From assembly GCA_900016675.1 (NCBI GenBank), contig LN483070.1, positions 1,612,001 to 1,676,000 of the forward strand: a DNA stretch of 64,000 bases, read 5' to 3'. The DNA comes from Arthrobacter saudimassiliensis (GTDB taxonomy: Bacteria; Actinomycetota; Actinomycetes; Actinomycetales; Micrococcaceae). How positions within the stretch are numbered: position 1 is the stretch's first letter; every line of letters starts with the position of its first letter. The notes under the pieces are model-generated. The model saw nothing but the letters and a program-made list of their open reading frames with translations. It did no database searches and was not told the DNA's origin. Positions 17,840-30,494 of the stretch are shown here, one piece after another. The position numbers and the translations under genes were made by a program.

Positions 17840-18592
17840 CTAGACACGCTCCACATGTTGTAGGGACTTGATGACCCGCTCCAGGTGCCACTGCAGGTAT
17901 GCCGCGACCAGCCCGGCGGACTCGCGCCGCGGCTGGGCGTCCGCCGCGTCCGCGGCCGCCCAGTCGCCCGTGAGCAGGGCCGCCAGCAGCGCCATGGTCT
18001 CCCCCGACGGCGACGCCGCCCCCGGCGGCCGGCACGCCGCACAGACCGCCCCGCCCAGCGCGGGGGCGAAGGCGCTGTGCGGACCGGGCGCGGAGCAGCG
18101 GGCGCAGTCGGTGAAGCTGGGAGCCCAGCCGGCCGTGGCCAGGGCGCGCAGGAGGTAGGAATCCAGGATCAGCTCCGGGGCGTGCGCCCCGCGGCTGAGG
18201 GCCGCCATGGCGCCCAGGACCAGGTGATAGTGCGCGGTGGCCGACTCGCCGTCGACGTCGGTAAGCCGCTCAGCGGTCTCGGCGATGGCCGCCGCCGCGG
18301 TGTAGCGGGCGTAGTCGGCGGCGATCGGCCCCGCGTAGGCCCCGCGGGTCTGGACCTGGGTCACGATGTCCAGTGTCCGGCCATGCGTGAGCTGCAGGTC
18401 CACGGCCATGAACGGTTCCAGGCGGGCACCGAACTTGCTCGAGGTCCGGCGGACCCCCTTGGCCACCGCCCGGACCTGCCCGTGGGCTCGGGTGAGCAGG
18501 ATGACGATGCGGTCCGCCTCACCCAGCTTATGGGTGCGCAGGACCACCGCTTCATCCCGGTAGGTCCGGGAGGCAAAGGATTTGGGGGCCAC
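17840..18592 (-). CDS. recO: DNA repair protein RecO
   Basis: RecO works with RecF and RecR to load RecA on gapped DNA. The 250-residue protein has the N-terminal OB fold ([29 protein letters not shown]) and a C-terminal helical domain with the zinc-type cysteines CARC and CAAC (about residues 160-185). It is transcribed from just downstream of leuA toward uppS, with the recO stop abutting the uppS start. Confidence 0.95.
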   Translation of the reverse strand: MAPKSFASRTYRDEAVVLRTHKLGEADRIVILLTRAHGQVRAVAKGVRRTSSKFGARLEPFMAVDLQLTHGRTLDIVTQVQTRGAYAGPIAADYARYTAAAAIAETAERLTDVDGESATAHYHLVLGAMAALSRGAHAPELILDSYLLRALATAGWAPSFTDCARCSAPGPHSAFAPALGGAVCAACRPPGAASPSGETMALLAALLTGDWAAADAADAQPRRESAGLVAAYLQWHLERVIKSLQHVERV

Positions 18593-18602
18593 TCTCGCTA
18601 TT

Positions 18603-20522
<1,920 letters not shown>

Positions 20523-22028
20523 CTAGTAACCAAACGCGCTCTGGCACGTAATCTGGTCGGCGGTCTGGCCGCTGAGGTCTCCCAGCCCGCCGGTTTCGGC
20601 GTCGGCAAGCCGGTCTCCTTCTGTGAAGTCCTGGCCCACCTGGACTAGCACGCCGGTGAAGCCGGTCCCGGCTGCGACCTGCACGGCGGGCAGGTTCAGG
20701 GCGGCCGCGACCTCGGCGGCCGCCTCCTCCCAGCCGGGGCTGAAGAAGATCTGCGTTGCCGGGTTGGCCAGGGCGGCCTGGCCGCCGGCCACGGCCTGGG
20801 TGAACCCTTCGCCGAGGAGGAACTCGGCCAGCTCGGCGTCGCGGTTGCCGACGGCGGAGGCGTCAAGCAGCGAGACGGGGACGGCGGCGCGGTCGACGGC
20901 GGGCGCCTCCTCGGTGGGAGCGGCGGTCGCCGTGTCCTCCGGTTCCGGTTCGGCGCCGGCGGTGATGTCCTCATCGTTGACGAGGGCGTCGAAAAGTTCC
21001 TGCGAGGCGGGTTCGTCGAGCACCAGGCGGTTGTTGTCGAGCTCGTAGGGCACGACCGGGGCGGTCACGAAGGCCACGCGGCCCAGGTCCACGTCCTTCA
21101 GCCTGCCGGCCAGGCCGACCAGGGTGGGGATGTCGGTGAGCTGTTCGTCGACGGTGAGGTTGCGCGTGATCGTCTCGGCAATCGAGTACAGCTTCGGCAG
21201 GTTGTTCAGTGTGTCCTCGGACTGGATCTTCCGGGCCATCGAGGACAGGAAACTCTGCTGGGCGCGGATGCGCCCCTCATCGCCGCCGTTGCCGAACCCG
21301 TGCCGGGTGCGGAGGAAGGCAAGGGCCTGCTCGCCCTGTACGGTGCTGACGCCGGCGGGAATGTTCAGCCCGGACAGCGGGTCGTCCACGGCCTGGTTCA
21401 CGCAGACCTCGACGCCGCCGAGGGTGTTGGACAGCTCCTCGACCGCGTTGAAGTCGGCCATCATGAAGTGGTCGATGCTCAGTCCGGTGAGCTCATTGAT
21501 CGCCGCGACGGTGCAGCCGGGACCGCCGTTGCCCAGGGCTCCGTTCAGCTGGCCCAGCTCCATGGCCGGGTACACGGTCTGGGTGTCCGGATCGGTGCAG
21601 GCCGGCAGCGGAACGAGCAGGTCGCGGGGGAAGCTGACGACGGTGACGTGCTCCCGGTTGGCGCCCAGGTGCACGAGCATCATGACGTCGGAGTTGTTGG
21701 ACTCCTGGCCTTCGCGGTTGTCCGTGCCCAGGACGAGGATCTGCAGCGGATCGGTGGCGGCGGCGGCCGGCGCGGCGTTGTCGTTGCCGCTGAGGTCCAG
21801 GGGCCGGGTGTCGAAGTTGTTCTGCAGGCGGATCAGCTGGATTCCCACGAAGGCCAGTCCGGCGACGAGCACCAGGGACAGCGCAGCGGCAACGGCCTTC
21901 AGCGCGGGATGGCCGGAACCGCCGCCGCGGCCAAGGTGGCGGCCGCCGGATACGCGGGTCCGGCGGGCTGTTGGCTGCGCGGACCGTGTGGAGGAACCGG
22001 CTGCCGATGAGGCACGGCGCGAGGACAT
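20523..22028 (-). CDS. LCP family cell-wall glycopolymer ligase (LytR-CpsA-Psr)
   Basis: LCP proteins attach teichoic-acid-like or arabinogalactan polymers to peptidoglycan. The 501-residue protein has a basic cytoplasmic N-terminus, one membrane helix (about 45-65), and the extracellular LCP domain (about 95-290) with LVLGTDNR, NSDVMMLVH and FPRDLLVP motifs and the RTRHGFGNGGDEGR region. A C-terminal LytR_C domain (about 385-490) follows an acidic Thr/Ala/Glu-rich linker. I chose the ATG at 22028 because AAGGG precedes it; a GTG 15 nt upstream is in frame. It lies upstream of leuA but is separately transcribed, given the leuA leader promoter. Confidence 0.92.
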   Translation of the reverse strand: MSSRRASSAAGSSTRSAQPTARRTRVSGGRHLGRGGGSGHPALKAVAAALSLVLVAGLAFVGIQLIRLQNNFDTRPLDLSGNDNAAPAAAATDPLQILVLGTDNREGQESNNSDVMMLVHLGANREHVTVVSFPRDLLVPLPACTDPDTQTVYPAMELGQLNGALGNGGPGCTVAAINELTGLSIDHFMMADFNAVEELSNTLGGVEVCVNQAVDDPLSGLNIPAGVSTVQGEQALAFLRTRHGFGNGGDEGRIRAQQSFLSSMARKIQSEDTLNNLPKLYSIAETITRNLTVDEQLTDIPTLVGLAGRLKDVDLGRVAFVTAPVVPYELDNNRLVLDEPASQELFDALVNDEDITAGAEPEPEDTATAAPTEEAPAVDRAAVPVSLLDASAVGNRDAELAEFLLGEGFTQAVAGGQAALANPATQIFFSPGWEEAAAEVAAALNLPAVQVAAGTGFTGVLVQVGQDFTEGDRLADAETGGLGDLSGQTADQITCQSAFGY

Positions 22029-22121
22029 GGCCGATCCCTTCACTCGGAGAAACTAATGCTGGACGGAGGACAGTGTACGGCGCGAATCTGGGAGAACGTT
22101 CGGAACCACGCCCGCGGAAGT

Positions 22122-22146
22122 CCGCCGCCGGTGGAACCGGCGGCGG
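22122..22146 (-). terminator. Hairpin after era
   Basis: Perfect 11-bp inverted repeat (22122-22132 and 22136-22146) with a 3-nt loop, 34 nt past the era stop. It is very GC-rich and lacks a U-run; it probably ends the phoH-era operon. Confidence 0.55.
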
Positions 22147-22179
22147 TCATCTGTGTCGCAGATCTCGGCGGGCGGGAGG

Positions 22180-23101
22180 TCAGAACCCCAGTTTGACGAG
22201 CTGCTTGGGGTCCCGCTGCCAGTCCTTGGCCACCTTGACGTGCAGGTCGAGGTAGATGCGGGTGCCCAGCAGGGCCTCGATGCTGCGCCGTGCGTTGCTG
22301 CCCACCTCGCGCAGGCGGGAGCCGCCGCGGCCGATGATGATGGCTTTCTGCGAGGGCCGCTCGACGTAGAGGTTCACCCGCACGTCGAGGAGCGGGTTGT
22401 CCTCGGGTCGGCCTTCGCGCGGAACGATTTCCTCGACCACGACGGCGAGGGAATGGGGCAGCTCGTCGCGGACGCCTTCCAGCGCCGCCTCGCGGACCAG
22501 TTCGGCGACCATGACGGCTTCGGGCTCGTCGGTGAGTTCACCGTCGGGATAGAGCGGCGGGGACTCGGGCATGTGCGAGACCAGCACGTCCGAGACCGTG
22601 TCGACCTGGAAGCCGTCGGCGGCCGACACCGGAACGACGTCCGCCCAGCCGCCCTCCCCCAGCACCTCGGTGCCGAGCGCGGTGACCGCCATGAGCTGCT
22701 TGGCCAGGGCCGCCCGGTCAACCAGGTCCGCCTTGGTCACCACGGCGACCACGGGCCTGCCCCGCAGCGCGGCCAGCTGGTTCGCGATGAACCGGTCGCC
22801 TGGGCCCACCGGTTCGTTCGCCGGCAGGCAGAACCCGATCGCGTCCACCTCGGACAGCGTGTCGGCGACCAGGTCGTTCAGCCGCTGGCCGAGCAGCGTG
22901 CGGGGACGGTGCAGGCCCGGCGTGTCGACCAGGATCAGCTGGGCGTCGGGCCGGTGCACGATGCCGCGGATGGTGTGCCGGGTGGTCTGCGGCTTGGCGG
23001 AGGTGATGGCGACCTTCTGCCCCACCAGGGCGTTGGTCAGGGTCGATTTGCCCGCGTTGGGCCTGCCCACCAGGGAGACGAATCCGGCTCGGTGCTTCTG
23101 C

Positions 23102-23109
<8 letters not shown>
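22180..23109 (-). CDS. era: GTPase Era
   Basis: Era is an essential GTPase that binds 16S rRNA during 30S assembly. The 309-residue protein has G1 GRPNAGKS (residues 15-22), G3 DTPG, G4 TKAD, and a C-terminal KH RNA-binding domain with IIGRGGSRLREVG. The ATG at 23109 overlaps the upstream CBS-protein stop by 8 bp (ATGACTGA), coupling the two. The frame is open further upstream but that stretch lies inside the preceding gene. It is the last gene of the phoH-ybeY-CBS-era operon. Confidence 0.97.
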
Positions 23110-24438
<1,329 letters not shown>

Positions 24439-24442
<4 letters not shown>

Positions 24443-24912
24443 CTTCGGGTCTCCCGGGGTGCCTCGGTGCCCAGGTAGTCTCCGAGCAGCCGCCGCTGGA
24501 GGGCGAACATCTCCCGTTCCTCCTCCGGCTCCGCATGGTCGTAGCCGAGCAGGTGCAGCAGTCCGTGCGTGGTCAGCAGCAGCAGCTCCTCGCGCAGCCC
24601 GTGGCCGGCGGCCTTCGCCTGTTCGGCCGCGACCTGCGGGCAGAGCACGATGTCGCCGAGCATCCCGGCGGCGGCGGGCCGTCCCGGGGTGCCGGGGCGC
24701 AGTTCGTCCATGGGGAAGGACATCACGTCGGTGGGCCCGGGCAGGTCCATCCATTCCAGGTGCAGCCGCTCCATGGCGGGCTCATCGACCAGGATGATGG
24801 ACAGTTCCGCTTCCGGGTGGACGTACAGCGCTTCCAGGAGGTACCGGCCCAGCCGGGCGAGCTCCTCCTCGTCGGCGGGAACCGCGGACTCGTTGTTGAC
24901 CTCGATGCTCAT
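24439..24912 (-). CDS. ybeY: Endoribonuclease YbeY (16S rRNA maturation)
   Basis: YbeY is a zinc-dependent single-strand endoribonuclease required for 16S rRNA 3' maturation and late 70S quality control. The 157-residue protein contains the metal motif H-G-x-L-H-x-x-G-Y-D-H ([11 protein letters not shown], about residues 117-127) and the upstream MSFPMDE region. It overlaps phoH by 4 bp at its start and the CBS protein by 4 bp at its end, giving one coupled translation unit. Confidence 0.96.
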
Positions 24913-25982
24913 CGAAGCTCCCTGCCATCGCGCGGCACGGAGCGGCGGTCGCGTCCGCTGCGCGGCGCGGCGGCTTCCTGCCGTGCCCGGCGGTTCTCCT
25001 CGTCCCAGGTCCCGTAGGCGGTGACGATGTCGCTGACCAGGCGGTGGCGGACGACGTCGGCGGCGCTCAGCTGGGGGAACGCGACGTCGTCGACGCCCTC
25101 CAGGATCTGCTGCACCACGCGCAGCCCGGAGACCGTGTTCCCGGGCAGGTCCACCTGGGTCACGTCTCCGGTCACCACCATCTTCGAGCCGAAGCCGAGG
25201 CGGGTCAGGAACATCTTCATCTGCTCGGGCGTGGTGTTCTGCGCCTCGTCAAGGATGATGAACGCGTCGTTGAGGGTGCGGCCGCGCATGTACGCCAGCG
25301 GGGCGACCTCGATGGTGCCGGCCGCCATCAGGCGCGGAATCGACTCCGGGTCCATCATGTCGTGCAGGGCGTCGTAGAGGGGACGCAGGTAGGGATCGAT
25401 CTTGTCGCTCAGCGTGCCCGGCAGGAAGCCGAGACGTTCCCCGGCCTCCACCGCGGGGCGGGTGAGGATGATCCGGTTCACTTCCTTCTGCTGCAGCGCC
25501 TGGACCGCCTTGGCCATGGCCAGGTAGGTCTTGCCCGTGCCGGCCGGTCCGATGCCGAAGACGACCGTGTTGCGGTCGATCGCGTCGACATAGTTCTTCT
25601 GGTTCAGCGTCTTGGGCCGGATCGTCCTGCCGCGGGTGGAGAGGATGTTCTGGGTCAGCACCTCGGCCGGCCGGTCGGCGCTCTGTTCCCGCAGCATGAT
25701 GATCAGCTGCTCGAGGACCTGCGGGCTGACGCGGGTTCCGCTGCGCGCGAGCACGCGGATCTCATTGACCAGGCGGTCGGCCTGGACAACGTCGGCGGCG
25801 GGGCCGGTAAGGGAGAGCTCGTTCCCGCGCACATGCAGGCTCATCTGCGGGAAGGCGCCCTCGATCGATTTCAGCGCCTCGTCGTTGGCGCCCAGAGACT
25901 GGACCATCTGTTCGGTGGAGTCAAAGACAATGGTGCGGGTTTCCGTACCAGGAATTCGCGTTCCAGCTGAAGATTCGGTCAT
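24909..25982 (-). CDS. PhoH family ATPase
   Basis: The 357-residue PhoH/YbeZ-type protein has an N-terminal KH-like region (about 20-110), Walker A GPAGTGKT (about 140-147) and Walker B FIILDEAQ followed by NTTPEQM (about 240). YbeZ proteins associate with YbeY in RNA metabolism, which fits the 4-bp overlap with ybeY. It is the first gene of the phoH-ybeY-CBS-era operon. The upstream intergenic region is shared with the divergent GerMN lipoprotein gene. Confidence 0.94.
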   Translation of the reverse strand: MTESSAGTRIPGTETRTIVFDSTEQMVQSLGANDEALKSIEGAFPQMSLHVRGNELSLTGPAADVVQADRLVNEIRVLARSGTRVSPQVLEQLIIMLREQSADRPAEVLTQNILSTRGRTIRPKTLNQKNYVDAIDRNTVVFGIGPAGTGKTYLAMAKAVQALQQKEVNRIILTRPAVEAGERLGFLPGTLSDKIDPYLRPLYDALHDMMDPESIPRLMAAGTIEVAPLAYMRGRTLNDAFIILDEAQNTTPEQMKMFLTRLGFGSKMVVTGDVTQVDLPGNTVSGLRVVQQILEGVDDVAFPQLSAADVVRHRLVSDIVTAYGTWDEENRRARQEAAAPRSGRDRRSVPRDGRELR

Positions 25983-26297
25983 AAATGCGGCCCGGGAAGG
26001 CCTTTCATCGCCCCTTAGGAAGTATGGATGCCGGTTGCTTCCGGCGTGGTCGGCGTCCGGCGCCGGAAGGGCGGCGAAGCGTCGTGGTTAATGTTACTGG
26101 ATATGCCAACGGAGCGCCCCTCCCCCTGCTGCCGCAGGTCTCGCCCCGGCATCGGCTCTGTCTCAATCGTGTTGCAGTCCGGACGCAGGGGGATAAATCC
26201 CGGCTCCCGGCGCCCCGGCCCGTGCGAAGCTGTAAGGCGTGCCCGGTCCCGGGCCAAGCAGGAAGCACGAGGGAACGCTGGATCCGTGAGGAGGACG
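25983..26297. other. 315-bp divergent intergenic region (phoH / lipoprotein)
   Basis: No ORF or RNA gene was recognised. It holds the inverted repeat at 26038-26069, an AT-richer island at about 26086-26106 that could contain promoter elements, and AGTATG at 26021-26026 (CATACT on the - strand) as a possible phoH -10. A GAGGAGG ribosome-binding site for the + strand gene ends the region. Confidence 0.5.
26038..26069. repeat. Inverted repeat upstream of phoH and the lipoprotein gene
   Basis: Perfect 9-bp arms CTTCCGGCG (26038-26046) and CGCCGGAAG (26061-26069) separated by 14 nt. It could be an operator or an mRNA hairpin in the phoH leader. Confidence 0.5.
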
Positions 26298-27227
26298 ATG
26301 GGCGCCCACCGCGGAGGAACCGCCGGCCGGCGGCTGCGCGCAGCAGCAGCCGCAGCTGCCCTGTCCGCCCTCTGTTCCTGCGGAGTGGTGGCCGAGAACG
26401 CCACCACCTCCATGCCGACCTCCTTCAGCACCGCGGCGGCGCAGGATTCGACGATGGCGGTCACCGCCCCCGCCGACGACAGCCGCACCCGCCACCTGAA
26501 CCCCGTGTACTGGCTGGGCCGCAACGGATCCGACATCCAGCTGTACCGGGAGTTCCTCCCGTCGGAGCATTCCGCGGATCCGATCGGCGAGGCCGTGGCG
26601 GCCATGACGCGCCAGGTTCCGCTGGACAGCGACTACTTCACCCCCTGGCAGCCGGCGGAGAAGGTCAGCGCCTCCATTTCGGGCCGCAACGTGATCACCG
26701 TGGACATCTCCTCGGATGCCTTCAAGGCCCCGCTGGACGCCGGCGTCGCCCACCGTGCGGTCCAGCAGCTGGTGTACACCGCCACGGCCGCCGCCCACAA
26801 CGCGGGCCTGACCACCTACGGGCAGGAATCCAGCGTGGTGGTGCTCGTGGACGGCAAGGCCGGCTATCTCGCGTTCGGGCACGAGCGGCTGGACGGCGCC
26901 CTCACCCGCGACCCGAGCCTGACGGCACCCATCTGGATCATCGAGCCCCGGCACGGGGACACCTTCAGCGGCACCGTCAAGGTCAGCGGTACCGCCGTGT
27001 CCCACGGCGGACCGCTCGCCTGGCGGGTGGACCGGTTGGGTGCCGACGGCAAGCCGGACACGAAGCCCGCCGCCGAGGGCTTTGCCGACCTGGACGCCGA
27101 GACCGGCGACACCGGCAGCTTCAGCTTCGACGTGGACCTGCCCCCGGGCGACTACGAGCTGCGGGTCCACCACGGCGACGACGGCACCAACGAGGATTCC
27201 AAGCTTCTCCGCGTTGAGGACGGGTAA
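26298..27227 (+). CDS. Secreted GerMN/Gmad2-domain protein, probable lipoprotein
   Basis: The 309-residue protein has an N-terminal export signal ending in an ALCSCG lipobox-like sequence (about residues 25-30). A GerMN domain follows at about 60-195 (Arg-rich start, VYWLGRNG, then VDISSDAF and QQLVYTAT). A Gmad2 immunoglobulin-like domain lies at about 210-305 (IWIIEPRHGDTFSG...VSGTA, ending YELRVHHGDDG). These domains occur in sporulation and cell-envelope proteins; the role here is unknown. The ATG at 26298 has a GAGGAGG site 5 nt upstream. It is the only + strand gene between two conserved - strand housekeeping clusters. Confidence 0.85.
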   Translation: MGAHRGGTAGRRLRAAAAAAALSALCSCGVVAENATTSMPTSFSTAAAQDSTMAVTAPADDSRTRHLNPVYWLGRNGSDIQLYREFLPSEHSADPIGEAVAAMTRQVPLDSDYFTPWQPAEKVSASISGRNVITVDISSDAFKAPLDAGVAHRAVQQLVYTATAAAHNAGLTTYGQESSVVVLVDGKAGYLAFGHERLDGALTRDPSLTAPIWIIEPRHGDTFSGTVKVSGTAVSHGGPLAWRVDRLGADGKPDTKPAAEGFADLDAETGDTGSFSFDVDLPPGDYELRVHHGDDGTNEDSKLLRVEDG

Positions 27228-27272
27228 GGCGCGGGGAAACAGCCTGCCGCCGGGCCGGGCGGCCAGACCGGC

Positions 27273-28034
27273 TCAGGCGTCCCAGCGGCCCAGTTCGTAG
27301 GCCAGGACCGCCAGGGCAGCGGGGCCCGCGGTCGAGGACCGCAGCACGTGCGGGCCGAGGCGCACGACGACGGCCCCCGCCTCCCGCAGCGTCTGGAGCT
27401 CCGCGGGCGAGATGCCGCCCTCCGGGCCCACCACGACGGCGATCCCGCGGCCGTACCGCTCGGCGGCGGCCGCCAGTACCGTGGCCAGCGGCGCGTCCGC
27501 CTCCTCGTGCAGCACCAGGACCAGGCCGATACCGGCCAGCCGCCCGGGCAGGGTGCGCGAGGCCGCGACCTCGGCGACCTCCGGAATCCGTGCCCGCCTC
27601 GACTGCTTGGCGGCGGCCGCGGCAAGGCCCTGCCACTTGGCCCGGGCCTTCGCGGCCTTGTCGGCGTTCCAGCGGACGATGCTGCGGTCCGCCTGCCACG
27701 GGATGACCTCGTCCACGCCCAGTTCGACGGCGGATTCCACCGCCTGCAGGTCGCGGTCCCCCTTGGCCAGGGCCTGCACGAGGATGAACCGGCCCGCCGG
27801 TTCCGGCTCGTCGACCTTCCCGAGGACCTCGACCTCCAGGCGCGCCGGCGCGGCGGCGAGCACCCGTCCGATGAGCCTCAGGCCCGCTCCGTCCGAGATG
27901 TCGACGTCCTCGCCCGGTGCCAGCCGCTTCACCGAGACCGCGTGCCGGGCCTCGGGTCCCTCAAGGACGAAGGTCGCCCCCGGGACCGCGGCGGCGACGG
28001 CGGCGGGCTCACCGTAGAAGATCGGGCTGGTCAT
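27273..28034 (-). CDS. rsmE: 16S rRNA (uracil-1498-N3)-methyltransferase
   Basis: RsmE is a SPOUT-class methyltransferase acting on U1498 of 16S rRNA in assembled 30S subunits. The 253-residue protein has the N-terminal PUA-like domain and the C-terminal trefoil-knot SAM site: VVVGPEGGISPAEL and LGPHVLRSSTA, where many relatives have LGPRILRTETA. It lies 3 nt after dnaJ and forms the last gene of the hrcA-dnaJ-rsmE group; a + strand gene converges on it. Confidence 0.95.
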   Translation of the reverse strand: MTSPIFYGEPAAVAAAVPGATFVLEGPEARHAVSVKRLAPGEDVDISDGAGLRLIGRVLAAAPARLEVEVLGKVDEPEPAGRFILVQALAKGDRDLQAVESAVELGVDEVIPWQADRSIVRWNADKAAKARAKWQGLAAAAAKQSRRARIPEVAEVAASRTLPGRLAGIGLVLVLHEEADAPLATVLAAAAERYGRGIAVVVGPEGGISPAELQTLREAGAVVVRLGPHVLRSSTAGPAALAVLAYELGRWDA

Positions 28035-28037
28035 GGG

Positions 28038-29171
28038 TCAGTGGTTGCCGAGGCGGTCGCGCAGCTTGGCGAAGACCCCGGATCCGGAGGTCGAGAGCCG
28101 GCCTTCGGCGTACTGCTCGCCGCGCAGCTCGGCCAGCCGGCGCAGCAGCTCCTCCTGCTCGGCGTCGACCTTGGTGGGGGTCTCCACCTGCAGGTGCACG
28201 TGCAGGTCTCCCCGGCCGGCTCCGCGCAGGTGGGTCACGCCCAGTCCGCGCAGCACGGTGACCTCGCCGGACTGGGTGCCGGGCTTGACGGTGACCTCCC
28301 GGTCGCCGTCGAACGTCGCCAGCGTGACGGTGGTGCCCAGCGCGGCGGCGGTCATCGGGACGGTCAGGGTGGCGTGCAGGTCGTCGCCGTCGCGGGTGAA
28401 GGTGGGGTCCGGGCTGACCCGGATCTCCACGTACAGGTCTCCCTGCGGGCCGCCGGCGGTGCCGGCCTCGCCCTGGCCGGAGAGCTGGATGCGGGTGCCG
28501 GTGGCCACGCCCGCGGGCACCCGGATGGTCAGCGTGCGGCGGCTGCGTACCCGCCCCTCCCCCGCGCATTCGTGGCAGGGATCGGGAATGACGGTGCCGT
28601 AGCCCTGGCAGGTGCCGCAGGGCGCGGTGGTCATGACCTGGCCCAGGATGGAGCGCACCGAGCGCTGCACCTGGCCGGTGCCGTGGCAGATGTCGCAGGT
28701 GCGCGGCGAGGTCCCGGGCTGGCAGCAGCTGCCGTCACAGGTGGGGCAGACGACGGCCGTTTCGACGTCGATCTTCTTGTCGGTGCCGAAGACCGCGTCC
28801 TTGAGGTCGATGCGGACGTTGATCAGCGCGTCCTGGCCGCGGCGGGTGCGCGATGCCGGGCCGCGGCCGCCGCCGCCGGCGCCGCCGAAGAAGGTGTCGA
28901 AGATGTCCTGGAACCCGAAGCCCTGGCCGCCGAACCCTCCGCCGAAGCCGTTGTCGGTGCCGTTCTCGTTGCCGGTGGTGTCGTAGATCCGGCGCTTCTC
29001 GGGGTCGGAGAGGACCTCATAGGCGTGGGTGACGGCCTTGAACTCGTCGGCGGCGCCGGGCGCGGTGTTCACGTCCGGGTGCAGCTTGCGGGCCAGTTTC
29101 CGGTAGGCCTTCTTGATTTCTTCTCCGGTGGCGTCCCGGGACACCCCGAGGACCTGGTAGTGGTCGCTCAC
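28038..29171 (-). CDS. dnaJ: Chaperone DnaJ (DnaJ2 type)
   Basis: DnaJ stimulates DnaK ATPase and delivers unfolded proteins. The 377-residue type I protein has a J domain with HPD at 31-33, a Gly/Phe-rich linker (about 72-105), a zinc region with CPTC (142-145), CDIC, CGTC and CHEC pairs, and C-terminal substrate domains. The first zinc repeat reads CPTCDGSC instead of CxxCxGxG, a variant common in actinobacterial DnaJ2. It lies 120 bp after hrcA, so it is probably in the HrcA/CIRCE regulon. Confidence 0.96.
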   Translation of the reverse strand: MSDHYQVLGVSRDATGEEIKKAYRKLARKLHPDVNTAPGAADEFKAVTHAYEVLSDPEKRRIYDTTGNENGTDNGFGGGFGGQGFGFQDIFDTFFGGAGGGGRGPASRTRRGQDALINVRIDLKDAVFGTDKKIDVETAVVCPTCDGSCCQPGTSPRTCDICHGTGQVQRSVRSILGQVMTTAPCGTCQGYGTVIPDPCHECAGEGRVRSRRTLTIRVPAGVATGTRIQLSGQGEAGTAGGPQGDLYVEIRVSPDPTFTRDGDDLHATLTVPMTAAALGTTVTLATFDGDREVTVKPGTQSGEVTVLRGLGVTHLRGAGRGDLHVHLQVETPTKVDAEQEELLRRLAELRGEQYAEGRLSTSGSGVFAKLRDRLGNH

Positions 29172-29291
29172 TCGTTACATCGCTTCCTGTATAGCCCGCG
29201 TCCATGCGGCGCGGCTGCCGGCACCCGCACGTCGGCTGGGTGGTGCTGACCGGTCTCCATGGTGTGCACGGACGCTGTGATTGTTCAAAAC

Positions 29292-30302
29292 CTAGTTGTT
29301 CAGGATCCTGGACAGATAGCGGGCGACGGCGCGTACCGCCGCCATGGTGTTGGGGTAGTCCATCCGGGTGGGGCCGAGCACACCCACCTTGGCCGAGGCG
29401 TCCGGCGTGTAGCCGGTTGCCACGACGGAGGCCTCCGCCAGGCTCCCATGCTCATTCTCGCTGCCGATGCGGACCGACACGCCGCGGGCGTCCTGCTGCA
29501 TTTCCGACAGCAGCCGCAGCATGACCACCTGTTCCTCGAGCGCCTCGAGGATCGGACCGATGCTGAGCGGGAAGTCCACGGTGGAGCGGGCCAGGTTGGC
29601 GGTGCCGGCCATGACGATCCGGTCCTCGCGGTTGTTGCCGGCCAGCTGCTCCAGGCAGCGGGCCAGGGCGGCGGCGGTCCGGCGCAGCCGCTCGGGCACC
29701 CCGGGCAGGCATTCGCCCAGCGGAGCCGCGAGGCTGTTCAGCGGCGCCCCGGCGAGGGCGGTGAGGAAGTGGCGCCGCAGGTCCAGCAGGTCCGGTTCGG
29801 CGGTCTCCGGCACCGTCAGCACCCGCTGCTCCACCCGGCCGGTGGTCGAGATGAGCACCACGAGCACCTGTGCCGGGGCCAGCAGCACGAATTCGATGTG
29901 CCGGACCTTGGCGTCGCCCAGGTGCGGATACTGCACGACGGCGACCTGGCTGGTGAGCTGGGCGAGCAGCCGAACGGTGCGGTCCATGACGTCGTCGAGG
30001 TCGGTGGCGCCTTCGAGCAGCGTCTGGATGGCCCGGCGCTCGGCTCCCGAGAGGGGTTTGACGTCGGAGATCCGGTCGACGAAGAGCCGGTAGCCCTTGT
30101 CGGTGGGGATCCGTCCGGCGGAGGTGTGGGGGGCGACGATCAGCCCGTCCTCCTCGAGGGCGGCCATGTCGTTGCGGATGGTGGCGGACGAAACGCCGAG
30201 GTGGTGGCGCTCGACGAGAGCCTTGGAACCGACGGGCTCCCGCGAATGGACGTAGTCCTCGACGATGGCCCGGAGCACCTCGAGCCGGCGCGGCTCGCTC
30301 AT
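29292..30302 (-). CDS. hrcA: Heat-inducible transcription repressor HrcA
   Basis: HrcA binds CIRCE operators and represses heat-shock chaperone genes. The 336-residue protein has the N-terminal winged helix ([31 protein letters not shown]), the GYRLFVD motif and the GAF-like dimerisation domain ending in a conserved [15 protein letters not shown] stretch. A strong AAGGAGGT site precedes the ATG. A CIRCE element lies 58 bp upstream, so it autoregulates itself and probably dnaJ-rsmE. Confidence 0.97.
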   Translation of the reverse strand: MSEPRRLEVLRAIVEDYVHSREPVGSKALVERHHLGVSSATIRNDMAALEEDGLIVAPHTSAGRIPTDKGYRLFVDRISDVKPLSGAERRAIQTLLEGATDLDDVMDRTVRLLAQLTSQVAVVQYPHLGDAKVRHIEFVLLAPAQVLVVLISTTGRVEQRVLTVPETAEPDLLDLRRHFLTALAGAPLNSLAAPLGECLPGVPERLRRTAAALARCLEQLAGNNREDRIVMAGTANLARSTVDFPLSIGPILEALEEQVVMLRLLSEMQQDARGVSVRIGSENEHGSLAEASVVATGYTPDASAKVGVLGPTRMDYPNTMAAVRAVARYLSRILNN

Positions 30303-30359
30303 GTCTTACCTCCTTCGTCCGCTCAGGCAGGCGGGGCCGTGGGCCGGCCGCCGGCTGCT

Positions 30360-30386
30360 TTAGCACTCGCAGTCTTCAAGTGCTAA
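30360..30386. promoter_or_regulatory. CIRCE operator (HrcA binding site)
   Basis: TTAGCACTC (30360-30368), 9 nt spacer, AAGTGCTAA (30378-30386). This matches the CIRCE consensus except that the first base of the second arm is A rather than G. It lies between hrcA and the divergent DUF3097 gene. Confidence 0.92.
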
Positions 30387-30494
30387 GTCTAATATGAATC
30401 GGCCCCGTTGCTAGCATTGAACCGCCCCGCCCGGAAGGGCCCGGAAGCGACTGCGCCGGCAGGCTCCGTGAACCGCTGCGACCGAAGGACGCCC

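Noticed and set aside
28597-28745. Frameshift or damaged zinc finger in dnaJ
   Set aside because: The CPTCDGSC variant is in frame, the other zinc cysteines are intact, and the variant is usual in actinobacterial DnaJ2.
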